From: Limnoglobus sp043780595
GTDB lineage: Bacteria; Planctomycetota; Planctomycetia; Gemmatales; Gemmataceae
Length of the DNA stretch: 64,000 nt
Reading direction: 5' to 3'
NCBI GenBank assembly: GCA_043780595.1
Contig: JAYWCL010000027.1
Location: 1 to 64,000, forward strand
Below are positions 8,855 through 17,460 of the stretch, piece by piece; within the stretch, counting starts at the first letter, position 1; each line of letters begins with the position of its first letter. The notes beneath the pieces were generated by a model. The model was not told where the DNA came from. It saw only the letters and a program-made list of their open reading frames with translations, and did not search any database. The translations under genes were made by a program, and so were the position numbers.

Positions 8855-10252
8855 ATGAATCTCTGGAATTACCCCCGAAACGAACGCGAATTCATCGAGG
8901 TTATTCAGGCATTTCTCGCAGGGCCGTGGACGGAAGATGGTTGCGTGAAACGCGCGTCGTTAGCCACCGGACAATCGTTCCGGTTCATCCGCCCGTTCGT
9001 TCGCCGTATGATTGCGGCCTTCCCGAATCCAACGCACGCGGATCGCCTGATTCACTTTGCAAAAGCCGACAGCAAGCTCGTTGCAGCGCTGACCGAAGAA
9101 GACGACTTTCGCGTCGTCCGCAAGTTTTATCCCCATGCCGTGATGGCCCCGCACCCGAGTGCGGCACTTTGGAATCTGCCGTCGATTCGCAACCCGACCG
9201 AGTTGATCGATCGTTTGCGGATCGACGCACATCAACTGGAATGGCTGGCGGATCGTGCGGGGCGTAATCAGCGAGAAAAGAACGCGACACTCCGACATTA
9301 TTACCACAACTGGCTGACCCGACCGACCGGGCGACCGCGGCTGTTGGAAATTCCGAAATCGATTCTGAAAACGATTCAGCGCCGGATTCTGCATCTCATT
9401 CTCGACCGCATTCCGCCACACGATGCCGCCCACGGCTTTCGTGCGGGTCGCTCGATCAAGACGTTTGCCGAGGTTCATGCGGGCCGTGCGGTGGTGCTTC
9501 GTTATGACTTGAAAGCGTTCTTCCCCACGGTGAGTGCGAACGCGATCCTGGCGGTGTTTCGCACCGCAGGCTACCCGCCGGAAATCGCGCACTATCTAAT
9601 GGCACTCTGCACGACGCGACTCCCGCGCGATGTCTGGTACGCCCGCCCGAATGCACCCGTAGATGGTTCGGATCACTACGAGGGGCTGCAACTCTGCGAC
9701 CGGCATTTGCCACAAGGCGCACCATCATCGCCCGCGCTCGCGAACCTCGCCGCATATCGGCTCGATTGTCGTTTGCACGGGTTGGCCAAATCGGTCGATG
9801 CGACGTACACCCGCTACGCCGACGATCTTGCGTTCTCCGGCGGCGAAGAGTTCCGGCGAACGACAGACAAGTTCTCGCGATGCGTCGCAAAGATCGTCGA
9901 TGACGAAGGGTTCGCACTCAACCTCGCGAAATCGCGAGTGATGCCACAATCGGTTCGGCAACAGATCGCGGGCGTGGTGATCAACATTCGCCCGAACGTG
10001 TCTCGCCGCGATTTCGACGAGCTGAAAGCGACATTAACGAACGCAATCCGACACGGCCCCGCACCGCAAAACCGTCACCAACACGCCGACTTTCGTGCCT
10101 ACCTCACCGGCAAAGTCGCGCACGTGGCGATGCTCAACCCCTTCCGTGCCCGACGGCTGTATGCGCTCCTCGATCGCATTTCTTGGTTGCAGCAATCCGC
10201 TGTCAGCGATCCGTCGTCAGCCAAACTGGGCACGGAACTCGCAGATGGCTGA
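8855..10252 (+). CDS. Retron-like reverse transcriptase
   Basis: The open frame reaches back to 8489, but the conserved protein begins at ATG 8855, giving 465 residues. An N-terminal extension of about 130 residues precedes the polymerase domain: RPRLLEIPK (motif 1), HGFRAGRSIKTFAEVH and VLRYDLKAFFPTV (catalytic Asp), LPQGAPSSPALANLAAY, the YTRYADDLAFSG active site (YADD, about residue 325) and AGVVIN. The segment AEVH stands where retron enzymes have NAxxH, and AGVVIN where they have VTG, so it belongs to or near the retron clade. By family it makes DNA from an RNA template, probably from the structured leader. No toxin or effector gene is adjacent: neighbours are an NHL protein and a sugar-phosphate mutase. 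Confidence 0.87.
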   Translation: MNLWNYPRNEREFIEVIQAFLAGPWTEDGCVKRASLATGQSFRFIRPFVRRMIAAFPNPTHADRLIHFAKADSKLVAALTEEDDFRVVRKFYPHAVMAPHPSAALWNLPSIRNPTELIDRLRIDAHQLEWLADRAGRNQREKNATLRHYYHNWLTRPTGRPRLLEIPKSILKTIQRRILHLILDRIPPHDAAHGFRAGRSIKTFAEVHAGRAVVLRYDLKAFFPTVSANAILAVFRTAGYPPEIAHYLMALCTTRLPRDVWYARPNAPVDGSDHYEGLQLCDRHLPQGAPSSPALANLAAYRLDCRLHGLAKSVDATYTRYADDLAFSGGEEFRRTTDKFSRCVAKIVDDEGFALNLAKSRVMPQSVRQQIAGVVINIRPNVSRRDFDELKATLTNAIRHGPAPQNRHQHADFRAYLTGKVAHVAMLNPFRARRLYALLDRISWLQQSAVSDPSSAKLGTELADG

Positions 10253-10340
10253 TCGCTTCACGAATCCTGCATACTCAAGACCTATACAACGAACGATTAT
10301 CGCCGGGTGTGATTGCCCGAACAATATCTGGAAATGGTTC

Positions 10341-11690
10341 ATGCCAACTAGTGACCTTATCGTTAGCGTATCCGGGATTCGCGGGATCATCGGCGAGAGC
10401 CTGACGCCCGATGCCGCCGTGCGGTTTGCCTGCGCGCTCGGCACGTACATGAAGGGTGGCAAAATCATCCTGTCCCGCGATAGCCGTGCGAGCGGGGACA
10501 TGCTCCGGCACGCGATCCTCGGCGGGCTGTTCGCCACCGGTTGCCGCGTCGAAGACATCGGCATCGCACCGACACCCACGGTCGGGATTGCGGTTCGGCA
10601 ACTGCAAGCGGCGGGTGCGATCCAGATCACGGCGAGCCATAATCCATCGCCGTGGAACGGCCTCAAAATGTTCGGTGCCGATGGTGCGGTGCTACCGGCT
10701 GCAAAAGGGCTAGAGATCAAAAAACTATTTGAAACGCAGGCATTTCGATTGTCTCCGTGGAACGAAATGGGCAGCGTCGGCGTGCCGCCGGACGTGCAGG
10801 CCGAACATGCGGAGATGGTCCTCGAACACATCAGCGTGGCCACGGTGGCGGGCGGGCAGTTCCGCGTATTCCTCGATGGCAACGGCGGGGCAGGGGGGCC
10901 GCTCGGTGCGAAGCTCCTCACCGATCTCGGCTGCGAAGTCGTGCAACATAATTGCGAAGCGAACGGCATCTTCGCACACGAACCCGAGCCGACGCCCGCG
11001 CACCTCGTCGATGTCGCACCGTGGGTCAAACAAACCGGTTCGCACATCGGTTTCGTCCTCGATCCCGATTCGGATCGGCTCTCGATCATCGACGAAACCG
11101 GCACGTGCATCAGCGAGGAAATCACGCTCGCACTGGCGGTGAAGTATCGGCTACGCCAACAGCGTGGCCCCGTTGTGGTGAACATGTCGACATCGCGAAT
11201 GTCCGAAGATATCGCGACGTTTGCCGGTTGCGAGTTCCATCGCTCCGCCGTGGGGGAAGCGAACGTCGTCGAGAAAATGCGTGCGGTGCAAGCGGTCATC
11301 GGCGGCGAAGGCAACGGCGGCGTGATCGATCCGCGCGTCGGCTGGGTCCGCGATCCGTTCATCGGCATGGCACTCATCCTCAGCCTGATGGCCGAAGAAA
11401 AGAAACCACTCAGCGAAATTGTGGCCACGTTACCGAAATACGAGATGCTAAAAACGAAGTTCACCGTGACGAAGGAACGACTTGCCGAATCGCTGTCGAA
11501 ACTCGAATCGTCGTGGCCCAACGTGAAGGTGAACCGCATCGATGGCCTGCGGATCGATGGCCCCGACTGGTGGTTGCACGTTCGTGGCAGCAACACCGAA
11601 CCCGTCGTGCGCGTGATTGCAGAATCGCCGACAACCGAGCAAACGGCTAAGCTATGCGAGGAAGCAGGCCGGTTGTTGACGAGCGAGTAA
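10341..11690 (+). CDS. glmM: Phosphoglucosamine/phosphomannomutase family enzyme
   Basis: From ATG 10341 (start of MPTSDLIVSVSGIRG) the product has 449 residues and the full alpha-D-phosphohexomutase plan: SGIRGIIGESLTP at the start, the phosphoserine loop TASHNPSPWNG (about residue 96), metal loop DPDSDRLS (about 241), sugar loop GEGNGG (about 320) and phosphate loop RGSNTEPVVRV (about 414). It interconverts a hexosamine-6-phosphate and its 1-phosphate, feeding UDP-GlcNAc and cell-envelope synthesis. The substrate could instead be a mannose phosphate, so the symbol is provisional. It is a normal chromosomal gene; the next gene downstream is tRNA-Pro. Confidence 0.85.
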   Translation: MPTSDLIVSVSGIRGIIGESLTPDAAVRFACALGTYMKGGKIILSRDSRASGDMLRHAILGGLFATGCRVEDIGIAPTPTVGIAVRQLQAAGAIQITASHNPSPWNGLKMFGADGAVLPAAKGLEIKKLFETQAFRLSPWNEMGSVGVPPDVQAEHAEMVLEHISVATVAGGQFRVFLDGNGGAGGPLGAKLLTDLGCEVVQHNCEANGIFAHEPEPTPAHLVDVAPWVKQTGSHIGFVLDPDSDRLSIIDETGTCISEEITLALAVKYRLRQQRGPVVVNMSTSRMSEDIATFAGCEFHRSAVGEANVVEKMRAVQAVIGGEGNGGVIDPRVGWVRDPFIGMALILSLMAEEKKPLSEIVATLPKYEMLKTKFTVTKERLAESLSKLESSWPNVKVNRIDGLRIDGPDWWLHVRGSNTEPVVRVIAESPTTEQTAKLCEEAGRLLTSE

Positions 11691-11777
11691 AATCGAGTAG
11701 CAAACCCGGATTAACTTTGTAAACTGGTGTTGGCAGTATCCGAAAACCGCCGATACGGCGAATAGGATTCTCAAGAA

Positions 11778-11851
11778 CGGGCTGTAGCGCAGTTTGGTAG
11801 CGCGCTTGACTGGGGGTCAAGAGGTCGTGGGTTCAAATCCCGCCAGTCCGA
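11778..11851 (+). tRNA. tRNA-Pro (anticodon GGG)
   Basis: The acceptor stem CGGGCTG pairs with CAGTCCG (one G-U), the D arm contains AGTTTGGTA, the anticodon stem CTTGA/TCAAG encloses loop CTGGGGG with anticodon GGG, and the T arm reads GTGGG-TTCAAAT-CCCGC. The discriminator is A at 11851 and CCA is not encoded. The 3' part overlaps, on the opposite strand, the end of the serine recombinase gene, so this tRNA probably marks the left integration site of the element. Confidence 0.95.
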
Positions 11852-13323
11852 CTGTTTTTCAAAAAGAGCCCTTCGGCGATAACGTCGAAGGGCTTTCTCA
11901 TTGTGGGGACGAGGTTTACGTCATCGAGGCGGCAGTTCAAAAACACGATTTCGAGGATTCGACGCTTTGCAGCGTAATCGGCGGTAAGCCATTGGCTGCG
12001 AAGCGTTTGCGAAAGTTCAAAAACTTTCGCCGCCAGCTCGGCCGTTTCGTCGTGGGAGCGGTCCAGCACATCCAGTTGCAGTTTGATCGACGCGAGCTTG
12101 TCCCGCATTTCGGTGTGCTTTCGGGCAAACGTATCCTGGTCGATGTCCTCCGCAAGCCGCATGTTTAGCAGGCGATCTTGCTGAGCGACGATCAACGACT
12201 CCTGCCGAGTTAGTTCTGCACGTTGCGCCTTCGAATCGGCCTGCGCGTCCCGCGTCTGCGATGCCAGCACCATGCGGAACCAGTCCCGCACGCCTTCGTC
12301 TTCGACCCGCATTTTGTCGAACACCGCGAGAACCTGCTTGTCGAGATCGGCCTCACGAACGCGAGTTCGTGGATGCCCCTGCTTCGTGTAATAGGTGCAG
12401 CGGTAGTAGGTGTAGTAGCGTTCGCCTGTCTTCGTCTTCTTGGTGATTCGTTCGCCGGTGATCGGGTGGCCGCAGTGTCCGCACTGGATCAACTCGCTTG
12501 CGTAGGTGAGGGAGAGGGACTGATAGACATGCCCGCCGAGGAGGGCTTGAACACGATCCCAGGTTTCTCGGTCGATCAGCGGTTCGTGCTTGCCCGGATA
12601 CCACTGCCCACGGAATTCGATTTCGCCGATGTAGGCCCGATCCTTCAGGATGTTGTGGACCGAGCTACGCGGGAACTTGGGCATCGAGGACCGGAACAGC
12701 CGACCTTCGGCCGCGAGCTTTTCGATGAGCGTGTCGAGCGTGTGGTTGTGGTAGGCGAAGAGTTGGAAGATACGCTTCACGTTGTCGGCGGGGACGGGAT
12801 CGACCTCGACCATGCCACGACCTTCCTTGCGGATGTTGCGGTAGCCGTAGGGACCACGAGTGACGAACCAGCCTTCCTGGACGCGGCGGGCGAGTCCTTC
12901 GCGGACATCGACTGATTGCTGCTCGGTGTAGAAGCTCGCCATGTTGGCGAGCGTTCGTCGCATCATTCGCCCTGCGGGCGTGCTCTCGGTTGGCTGCGAG
13001 ACAGAAATGAACGGCAGGTTGTATTCCGACTCCAACCGTTCGAGTTCGACGTAATCGAAGAGGTTGCGGGCCGCACGGTCCACCTTGTAAAAGAGCAGAC
13101 CATCGAGAGTGTCGGCATTTTTCTTGGCGTAAGCCATCAGTTCACGGAAGGTTTTACGTTCGTCGCCTTTGCTGGCGGTTTCGGCAATACGGAAGAGCTT
13201 GGCGATTTCGCCGCCCGCTTGTGTGGCGTAGCGACGCAGTGCTTCTTCCTGCACTTCGAGTGAGAAGCCTTCGCGTTCCTGTTCCCGACTGCTGACCCGA
13301 GCCAATGCGGCAAACCGTTTCAT
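11833..13323 (-). CDS. Large serine recombinase (element integrase)
   Basis: The 496-residue product has the resolvase catalytic domain first (FAALARVSSREQEREGFSL, nucleophile Ser about residue 11 or 12; later YKVDRAARN and the GRMMRRTLANMASFYTEQQS helix). A recombinase DNA-binding domain follows (about 170-280), then a zinc-ribbon remnant around CGHCGHPI and a coiled coil (about 365-440). Such enzymes integrate and excise elements at specific att sites. The reading frame ends inside tRNA-Pro on the opposite strand, so the gene spans the element edge. It is the outermost element gene and reads towards the chromosome. Confidence 0.92.
   Translation of the reverse strand: MKRFAALARVSSREQEREGFSLEVQEEALRRYATQAGGEIAKLFRIAETASKGDERKTFRELMAYAKKNADTLDGLLFYKVDRAARNLFDYVELERLESEYNLPFISVSQPTESTPAGRMMRRTLANMASFYTEQQSVDVREGLARRVQEGWFVTRGPYGYRNIRKEGRGMVEVDPVPADNVKRIFQLFAYHNHTLDTLIEKLAAEGRLFRSSMPKFPRSSVHNILKDRAYIGEIEFRGQWYPGKHEPLIDRETWDRVQALLGGHVYQSLSLTYASELIQCGHCGHPITGERITKKTKTGERYYTYYRCTYYTKQGHPRTRVREADLDKQVLAVFDKMRVEDEGVRDWFRMVLASQTRDAQADSKAQRAELTRQESLIVAQQDRLLNMRLAEDIDQDTFARKHTEMRDKLASIKLQLDVLDRSHDETAELAAKVFELSQTLRSQWLTADYAAKRRILEIVFLNCRLDDVNLVPTMRKPFDVIAEGLFLKNSRTGGI
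11865..11898 (+). terminator. Intrinsic terminator after tRNA-Pro
   Basis: AGCCCTTCG (11867-11875) pairs with CGAAGGGCT (11886-11894), followed by TTTCT and preceded by a run of A, so it could work in both directions. It lies inside the antisense end of the recombinase gene. Confidence 0.6.
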
Positions 13324-13657
13324 GACGAAGACCCCGAAGACAAAGCTCGTTCGTCCATTAACCTGTCCCTCGTAATTGTACCGTTTTTCCGAGGCGGTTG
13401 TAGGCAGGAACGAACTGATTCATCGAAAAGTCACTGGCTTACGATAAGGCTTAGAAGAGCTGATGTTGGCAAAGAATGCCTAGAACTGGTTTCACAACCC
13501 TGTCAACTGCTGAAATACGTGGGCTTTGTGGGGGTTGTGAAACCAGTTCTAGTAACAGATTGTTATTTAATGAGATATGTGTCAAAAATCTGTCGTTTGA
13601 GATAACGTCCGAATTGCGCTATACTGTTTGCGTTATTAACAACTATTCATTTGGATC
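13324..13657. other. Intergenic region with MITE-like repeat
   Basis: This 334-base AT-richer gap separates the divergent recombinase and the 854-residue gene. The only clear structure is the inverted repeat at 13480-13552. It must contain both promoters, but I cannot place them securely. Confidence 0.4.
13480..13552. repeat. 73-bp perfect inverted repeat, MITE-like
   Basis: Arms at 13480-13500 and 13532-13552 are perfect 21-base reverse complements around a 31-base loop. Each outer end is CTAG, followed inwards by AACTGGTTTCACAACCC. Some IS5-group elements duplicate CTAG-like targets, so the 17-base inner arm may be a transposon end and CTAG the target duplication. It could also act as a strong RNA hairpin. 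The structure is observed; the origin is inference. Confidence 0.55.
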
Positions 13658-16222
13658 GTGGATCAAAGACCGAAAACACTACAAAGCGATATTCTTGCAC
13701 CTGATGATGTTGTTGTCTTAATCGATGGTAATGTCAAAACAGTAGCGCAGTCTTACTTAGTTTATGACGATGATCTGACATGTAATTTTCGACTTCTTTC
13801 CCTTCGGCCGGAAGAGTTGGGCAATCACGATCATGTAAAGCAAAAGATTCTGGCAACAATCGATCAGATTGCTGCGGGTGGGCATGACGCTTTGTTTGTG
13901 CGAGCTGCAACACTTAATAATAACGAAGAATCTGCCGGATTGATACGGGACACCATTTTAGATTCCTTGCACCAAATCGCAACTGACGAAACTAGATTAG
14001 GCGAATTCATTGAATCGGCAAAGAAGTCGCTAAAAGAGACCTATGACAGTGGTATTTATCCAACAGATAGTAAAGCTATCGAAGATCTTAGATCTCATTT
14101 AATTCGTAGTGGTGGCATGCTTCCAGAGGTTGTCGACAGATTATACCATGCGGAGGGCGTTCCGTTTGTAGTAATGAGCGATCACAATGTAACCATTATG
14201 GATAAGCGCAAACCCGTTGGTATACTTAATGAACCTGCCCATCTTATTAGCATACCTGATGAGAAGTCCTCGCTTTCTGATGAAGGACAGCGAACTCGTC
14301 ATTTATCGCTTATTAATGCCATGACACTTTTAGGACTTACAGACAAAAGACGTAATATCTTTTCTGATAAGGACATAAAATCAATTCCTGGCATGGATTA
14401 TAGTCGGGTCAAATATTACATGGAGCGAAAGCGCGGCGATGTGCAGCGACATAATCGGACAGGCAAGCCCATCTATATGCTTCCAGCAGAGAGCGTTGCC
14501 TCAAGTCAACGACTGAATGGCCTGTTAGATTATGATCACAAGGATCATTATGACGAAATAGGAACATTCAAAGAAGCACATTTCTTGCTGAATTATTATC
14601 AAGAGGAGCCTCAAAAAAGCAAGCTGAGGGAGCGATTCGATCCGGTGGTAGAATACCACGATGCTGTTATGGGGAAGATCACTCAGAATGCTGAGGAGCG
14701 TTTGCAGGCTTTAAGGATTCCTCCAAGAGTCACGGTCGAACGCGAACAAGAGGAGCAGCACCCAAAAACTCCTCTCACTGCTGATGAAGCCATCGCTCGT
14801 GCCGACCGTTTTGCCCGATCCACTCTTCCAGGTCATTACAAACTCCGCAGCTACCTTCAGCCAACCTCCGACCATCGCATTGCACTAAAGCTCACCGATG
14901 ATGCTGGGGACACTGTCGAAAAGGTCATAACCCTTGCAGAGCCAAACGCTGAGCGCGCCCTCGATATTAAACGCCGCGTTCAGGCTCACCTGATGGATAT
15001 TCCAGGTGTCGTGCCTTATCGCGGACCGAGCAAAGAGGGAAGCTACCATGTCGCAATGGATGAATTAGTCCCAACAGCACCGCCGCGCTCGCGTGTTTCT
15101 CCCAAATACGGCGAATACCGAGTGAAGCTTGATTGGCGTGATCCAAATGAGGAAATGTCCATACCGTTGGGTGTGCAGCATTCTGAGGCTAACCACGATG
15201 AAGCACTACGTCGCGCCGAAGAAGTCTCGAAACAACTCAACGAAGCACGTCAAGCGAACGCTGGGCATACGCATCTTCCTCTTACCAAACGGGATATTAT
15301 CGATCATCTTCGACAGCATGTCCAACAGCAAGGCGGCAGGTGGGATGAGCGAACATTCGGTGAGATCGATCAATTCCCAACCATGCTACGGTTCCCGTTC
15401 GCACAGCGAGGCCATCAGCAGGATTCATGGTTGCAAATCGAGGAACTACGAACCGATGGCGACCCCAACTACACATGGATTCTGCCGATCAATGTGGTTG
15501 TGAATGGGCAAAGATTAGCGAACGCCTCCACTCATGTGAATCTCCATGTGCGCGACCGTCACGCCGCCGAGGAGCGCGCAATCGAGACAGTGAATCGTCT
15601 CATGCAGCAAATCAATGCGTTGCCGCCTCAGTCACAATGGGCCATTGATCCTGAACGGCCCACGCATCTGCTCGAATTGAGCGAACCCGCCAGAAACGCA
15701 TCACCGAATCTCATCGATAAGAACCGCCTGACCGACCTGCAAAATGAGCTTCGCAGCCCTTTCCAAAAAGACCTGACCATTCAGGCTGTCGGTGAGCCGA
15801 CCGAACAAGATGGCTTGATTCACTTTTCTCTGGCTATCGTTCGCGGCAGAGAGCATGGCGTTACCGAGCCAGTGCTTGCTAAACGCGGTGATGACGCACC
15901 TCCAGTTTCAGTACTACGTCGCTTTGCTGTCCCAGTGGCACATCGTGAGGACATCCCACGTTTTGTCGAAGTAGTTAATAATACGTTCCGCAATGTTATT
16001 GGCGAAGAGTACGATCCTCGTTCGGCGAGAAACTATGACGCCGAGCAATTACGGAAACTCAAAACTCCAAAGCCCTTCAACCCCAACTATGCGCCGAATG
16101 TCTTTGACCGTGCCATCGAAACGCACCTGCCGAACTTTACAGAAGTAAGCAACCTCGATGAACATGTCCGCCGCGCCCGTAGCGAGCGCCCTGAAGTCGG
16201 CTTTGCTGGCAGAGTCAACTAG
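13658..16222 (+). CDS. Unknown 854-residue protein, compositionally mosaic
   Basis: The frame opens with GTG 13658 and the first in-frame ATG is far downstream, so the start is uncertain and no ribosome site is visible. I recognise no domain. The N-terminal 370 residues are encoded by AT-rich DNA and look globular; from about residue 375 (PLTADEAIARADRFAR) composition shifts to GC-rich and the protein becomes rich in charged strands with several DEAL/AEERAIE helices. The C-terminal 480 residues contain at least three similar blocks of the type RxYLQP/RVKLDW/FPFAQR followed by a helix of the form EEALRRAEEV, suggesting a repeated unit. The gene is cargo next to the element integrase. Function unknown. 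Confidence 0.65.
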   Translation: MDQRPKTLQSDILAPDDVVVLIDGNVKTVAQSYLVYDDDLTCNFRLLSLRPEELGNHDHVKQKILATIDQIAAGGHDALFVRAATLNNNEESAGLIRDTILDSLHQIATDETRLGEFIESAKKSLKETYDSGIYPTDSKAIEDLRSHLIRSGGMLPEVVDRLYHAEGVPFVVMSDHNVTIMDKRKPVGILNEPAHLISIPDEKSSLSDEGQRTRHLSLINAMTLLGLTDKRRNIFSDKDIKSIPGMDYSRVKYYMERKRGDVQRHNRTGKPIYMLPAESVASSQRLNGLLDYDHKDHYDEIGTFKEAHFLLNYYQEEPQKSKLRERFDPVVEYHDAVMGKITQNAEERLQALRIPPRVTVEREQEEQHPKTPLTADEAIARADRFARSTLPGHYKLRSYLQPTSDHRIALKLTDDAGDTVEKVITLAEPNAERALDIKRRVQAHLMDIPGVVPYRGPSKEGSYHVAMDELVPTAPPRSRVSPKYGEYRVKLDWRDPNEEMSIPLGVQHSEANHDEALRRAEEVSKQLNEARQANAGHTHLPLTKRDIIDHLRQHVQQQGGRWDERTFGEIDQFPTMLRFPFAQRGHQQDSWLQIEELRTDGDPNYTWILPINVVVNGQRLANASTHVNLHVRDRHAAEERAIETVNRLMQQINALPPQSQWAIDPERPTHLLELSEPARNASPNLIDKNRLTDLQNELRSPFQKDLTIQAVGEPTEQDGLIHFSLAIVRGREHGVTEPVLAKRGDDAPPVSVLRRFAVPVAHREDIPRFVEVVNNTFRNVIGEEYDPRSARNYDAEQLRKLKTPKPFNPNYAPNVFDRAIETHLPNFTEVSNLDEHVRRARSERPEVGFAGRVN

Positions 16223-16256
16223 CCTGATGATGCTCCGCCATTTCCCAGCTAATGGA

Positions 16257-16484
16257 TTAGATCACCTTCGACAAAGCGTTAATTAGTCTTCCTGCCGATT
16301 GGATCATAGCAACGGCTTCTTCAGGGGAAATCACCGTATCATAGTAGGGCTGCCAGACGCGAATCGTCGCTTCGATCAGTTCCGCCGTGATCCAATGCGG
16401 TGTCCCAGCCGGAACGATGCCCGATGGGGCATCGCTTAGGACTTCGCGAACCTTGTTGGGTTTGCTTCGGGACATGACAAACAT
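16257..16484 (-). CDS. Small conserved-looking element protein, unknown function
   Basis: The 75-residue product starts at ATG 16484 with GGAG five bases upstream. It is soluble, with an amphipathic C-terminal helix (SPEEAVAMIQSAGRLINALSKV). Its codon use is like that of the transfer genes upstream on the same strand, and it is the last gene of that block. No family recognised. Confidence 0.55.
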   Translation of the reverse strand: MFVMSRSKPNKVREVLSDAPSGIVPAGTPHWITAELIEATIRVWQPYYDTVISPEEAVAMIQSAGRLINALSKVI

Positions 16485-16545
16485 CCATCTCCAGCTTGAT
16501 CGTTAAAGGCGAAAACACAATGACCGTCTTGAACCGGCGAGGGGC

Positions 16546-16806
16546 TTACTGCCCTCGCAGCAATCCTTCTTTCTGGTAACGCTGCAACTCTTCATGGGAA
16601 ATCGCCCACGACCTATGGGCACCGCGCCCGCTGGCTTTCTTCTGCCCTTGAATGCGGCCGTGACGACACCATTCGCGGCAGGTGAACTCGGATCGCTTGA
16701 CGATGCGGGCGAACTCTTCCACCGAATACCACTCATGCACGCTCTGGCGGTCGGCCAGGGCGACCAGCATCGCCTCGATCCGCTCAAGACGTTCTTCGAG
16801 AGTCAT
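16546..16806 (-). CDS. MerR/excisionase-type HTH protein
   Basis: I chose ATG 16806 (MTLEERLERIEAMLVAL) because GAGAGG lies at the right distance; an upstream frame exists but looks non-coding. The 86-residue protein has a short coiled coil (residues 1-20) and a helix-turn-helix of the helix_turn_helix_17 type: EWYSVEEFARIVKRSEFTCREW, then RIQGQKKASGRG and WAISHEELQRYQ (quoted in parts). Such small proteins bind DNA as excision factors or regulators of mobile elements. It sits between the small membrane proteins and the 75-residue gene. Confidence 0.8.
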   Translation of the reverse strand: MTLEERLERIEAMLVALADRQSVHEWYSVEEFARIVKRSEFTCREWCRHGRIQGQKKASGRGAHRSWAISHEELQRYQKEGLLRGQ

Positions 16807-16975
16807 CGCCAACCTCTCTCCCGCTTCGCTGCCCGCACGCATAAAAGGGTCGTGCAATTGGTTTGTGTTTTTGGATTCCAGAGATCGCGGCACCGCCTGG
16901 TTGAAGCCGAGCGATACCGCGAATCGGAAGTTTTAAGACGCATCCCCCACAGACAGGGCACGTTTCGCTGCGCGG

Positions 16976-17144
16976 CTACTTGAGCCAGCGGCCGATCATG
17001 CCGACGATGCCCTTCTGCGCGGCACCCTTGATCGCACCGTCGTTGTCGAACTTCTTGAGCGTGCGGCCGGCGACCCACGCCAGCAGCAACAGACCGAGGA
17101 AGCCCTTGAAGAGAACGTCACCGAAGCTGTCTGCGAATAACATG
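16976..17144 (-). pseudogene. Small membrane protein, frameshifted sister of 17250-17417
   Basis: From ATG 17144, with AAGGAG six bases upstream, the frame reads MLFADSFGDVLFKGF and then leaves the expected frame at a T run (complement of 17098-17101). In the other frame the rest reads LGLLLLAWVAGRTLKKFDN...GAAQKGIVGMIGRWLK and stops at 16976. Removing one base restores a 55-residue, one-helix protein closely similar to the next gene. It is either a real +1 frameshift or a sequencing error. Confidence 0.65.
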
Positions 17145-17249
17145 GTCATCTCCTTGTTGAGAATGCCGTTCGGTTGGATTCAAACGGCACGGTGAATCGA
17201 GGCTGTTAATGTGCCCTGCCTCACAGGCAGGGCACGTTTCGCTGTGTGA

Positions 17250-17417
17250 TTACCGGAACAGGCGGCCAAGCAGTTTGAAAGCCCCCTTCTTCGCGGCACC
17301 TTTGACCGCGCCGCCACTGTCGAACTTTGACATCAGGCGCTTCATGCTCCAGAGGCCGATGGAGACCATCAGCACGAGGAGGAGGAAGCCGTCACCGAAG
17401 CTGTCTGCGAATAACAT
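17250..17417 (-). CDS. Small single-helix membrane protein (55 residues)
   Basis: ATG 17417 is preceded by AAGGAGATGACC. The product begins MLFADSFGDGFLLLVLMVSI, has one hydrophobic helix (about residues 10-24) and a basic, glycine-rich tail with GGAVKGAAKKGAFKLLGRLF. The first nine residues and the ribosome site are identical to the frameshifted sister downstream, and both are followed by the same CAGGGCACGTTTCGCTG sequence, so they are tandem duplicates. The place in the transfer block, after the coupling protein gene, suggests a role in the transfer machinery, but this is inference. Confidence 0.7.
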   Translation of the reverse strand: MLFADSFGDGFLLLVLMVSIGLWSMKRLMSKFDSGGAVKGAAKKGAFKLLGRLFR

Positions 17418-17460
17418 GGTCATCTCCTTGTTGAAGAAATCAGGGCGAGGTTTGGGCGGT

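Noticed and set aside
10217..11596. A 459-residue minus-strand open frame opposite glmM
   Set aside because: It mirrors glmM codons, is rich in Ser/Thr/Pro, has no motif and no ribosome site; it is a shadow of the real gene.
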